Shown here: in pieces, positions 33,681-34,182 of the stretch | How positions within the stretch are numbered: the stretch's first letter is position 1 | Layout: the number at the start of each line of letters is the position of its first letter | Assembly: GCF_947495715.1 (NCBI RefSeq) | Contig: NZ_CANLZU010000028.1 | Span: 1-34,182 of the forward strand | Source of the DNA: an uncultured Oceanisphaera sp. | GTDB lineage: Bacteria; Pseudomonadota; Gammaproteobacteria; Enterobacterales; Aeromonadaceae | Reading direction: 5' to 3' | Length of the DNA stretch: 34,182 bases | Notes under the pieces: model-generated | What the model was told of the DNA's origin: nothing | The model's database searches: none | The model's input: only the letters and a program-made list of their open reading frames with translations | Translations under genes and position numbers: made by a program

Positions 33681-33706
33681 AAAAGGCTCCCGAAGGAGCC
33701 TTTTTT
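33681..33706. terminator. Bidirectional rho-independent terminator
   Basis: AAAA-GGCTCC-CGAA-GGAGCC-TTTTTT: a perfect 6-bp GC stem with a CGAA tetraloop, A-run on one side and T-run on the other. It serves both the phosphatase gene and the convergent rne gene. Confidence 0.93.
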
Positions 33707-33719
33707 CGTGGAGTAAGTG

Positions 33720-34182
33720 TTACTCGGGTTTGGCCATGGGGGCCGAGGCGGTGTTGCGAGCCGCGCTGCTACCGGCCTGACGGCCACTGGTAGTAACGGC
33801 CTGACGCTGCAGCGGCGGATACTCCGGCTTAACGTAAGGCGGCTGTGCCACTACGGTCGGCTTGACCATGGGCGCAGAGGCCTGGCGGGCACGGGAGTAA
33901 AGGCCGGAGGCGGTGGCCTTGGGCGCTTCGGCTGCTGCCTTGGGTGCTTCGGCTGCTGCCTTGGGCGCTTCGGCTTCAACTTTGGGCGCTTCGGCTTCAA
34001 CCTTGGGCGCTTCGGCTGCTGCCTTGGGTGCTTCGGCTTCAGCCTTGGGCGTTTCGGCTTCAGCCTTGGGCGCTACAACTTCAGCCTTGGGCGCTTCGGC
34101 TTCAGCCTTGGGCGCTTCGGCTTCAACCTTGGGCGCTTCGGCTTCAACCTTGGGCGCTTCGGCTTCAACCTTGGGCGCTTCG
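33720..34182 (-). CDS. rne: Probable RNase E C-terminal tail (partial)
   Basis: Only the last 154 codons are in the window; the gene continues beyond base 34182. The C-terminus reads '...SAPMAKPE' before TAA, and the preceding 'YVKPEYPPLQ' and 'ASAPMVKP' elements resemble the disordered tail of gammaproteobacterial RNase E, the scaffold of the RNA degradosome. Upstream is a tract of about 12-13 seven-residue repeats (PKVEAEA, PKAEAEA, PKAAAEA) typical of the Ala/Pro/Glu-rich regions in this tail. The catalytic domain is not visible, so the identity rests on the tail and could be another Ala-Pro-Glu-rich protein. Confidence 0.72.
   Translation of the reverse strand, partial: EAPKVEAEAPKVEAEAPKVEAEAPKAEAEAPKAEVVAPKAEAETPKAEAEAPKAAAEAPKVEAEAPKVEAEAPKAAAEAPKAAAEAPKATASGLYSRARQASAPMVKPTVVAQPPYVKPEYPPLQRQAVTTSGRQAGSSAARNTASAPMAKPE
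33905..34182 (-). repeat. 21-bp tandem repeats encoding PKxEAEA heptapeptides
   Basis: About 13 consecutive 21-base units (consensus on the plus strand TTCGGCTTCAACCTTGGGCGC) with a few variants (GCTGCTGCC, ACAACTTCAGCC). They continue past the window edge. The in-frame 21-base period allows length change without frameshift. Confidence 0.85.

Noticed and set aside
33905-34182. Possible CRISPR or non-coding satellite
   Set aside because: The 21-base units are contiguous without spacers and encode an in-frame heptapeptide repeat.

Overview
The window looks like a defence-gene island on a gammaproteobacterial chromosome. The right end is core genome: a low-molecular-weight tyrosine phosphatase gene converges on the 3' end of a gene that looks like rne (RNase E), with a shared bidirectional terminator between them. 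The left end carries a lambda-type excisionase gene, so an integrase or element boundary probably lies just outside the window. Order level cannot be fixed from sequence alone; the RNase E tail and general codon use would fit Aeromonadales-like marine genera, but that is a guess.

Layout. (1) 1-1.8 kb: excisionase (minus strand) and an unrecognised membrane protein followed by a strong terminator. (2) 1.9-6.2 kb: two overlapping DUF262 genes, the second with a DUF1524 nuclease domain (GmrSD/SspE/BrxU-like restriction), then a frameshifted HNH nuclease gene. (3) 6.2-9.9 kb: a decayed zone with two 101-bp structured repeats plus a degenerate third copy, one possible small gene, traces of a tandem-repeat protein, an internally deleted IS21-type element with its terminal repeats, and a DUF4357 fragment. 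(4) 10-11.5 kb: an unusual 497-aa protein with several predicted helix-turn-helix segments, a zinc ribbon and a Vsr/EDxHD-like nuclease core, then a headless RidA fragment. (5) 12-21.7 kb, minus strand: druH-druE, a complete Druantia type III anti-phage module. (6) IS5-type transposase remnant. (7) 22.4-30.2 kb, minus strand: a tightly packed six-gene operon encoding a zinc-ribbon peptide, two dynamin-like GTPases, two paralogous TerB-like proteins (one ending in a beta-helix) and a third dynamin-like GTPase. (8) 30.5-32.2 kb: a HEPN-domain protein and a WYL-domain regulator, tail to tail. (9) 32.3-32.8 kb: headless HigA antitoxin and an internally deleted AAA ATPase remnant. (10) tyrosine phosphatase and rne.

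How the genes may work together. Druantia III and the DUF262/DUF1524 pair are recognisable phage-defence modules. The dynamin/TerB/beta-helix operon is the best candidate for an undescribed system. Three GTPases of the dynamin superfamily suggest membrane remodelling at an infected membrane, the TerB-like proteins are plausible adaptors or sensors with exchangeable C-terminal domains, and the adjacent HEPN protein could be an RNA-cutting effector. The WYL protein is a plausible repressor. A cluster of palindromes sharing GACAT/ATGTC half-sites sits in the divergent 332-bp region between the operon and the HEPN gene and is a natural operator candidate. These functional links are inference from gene order and domain content.
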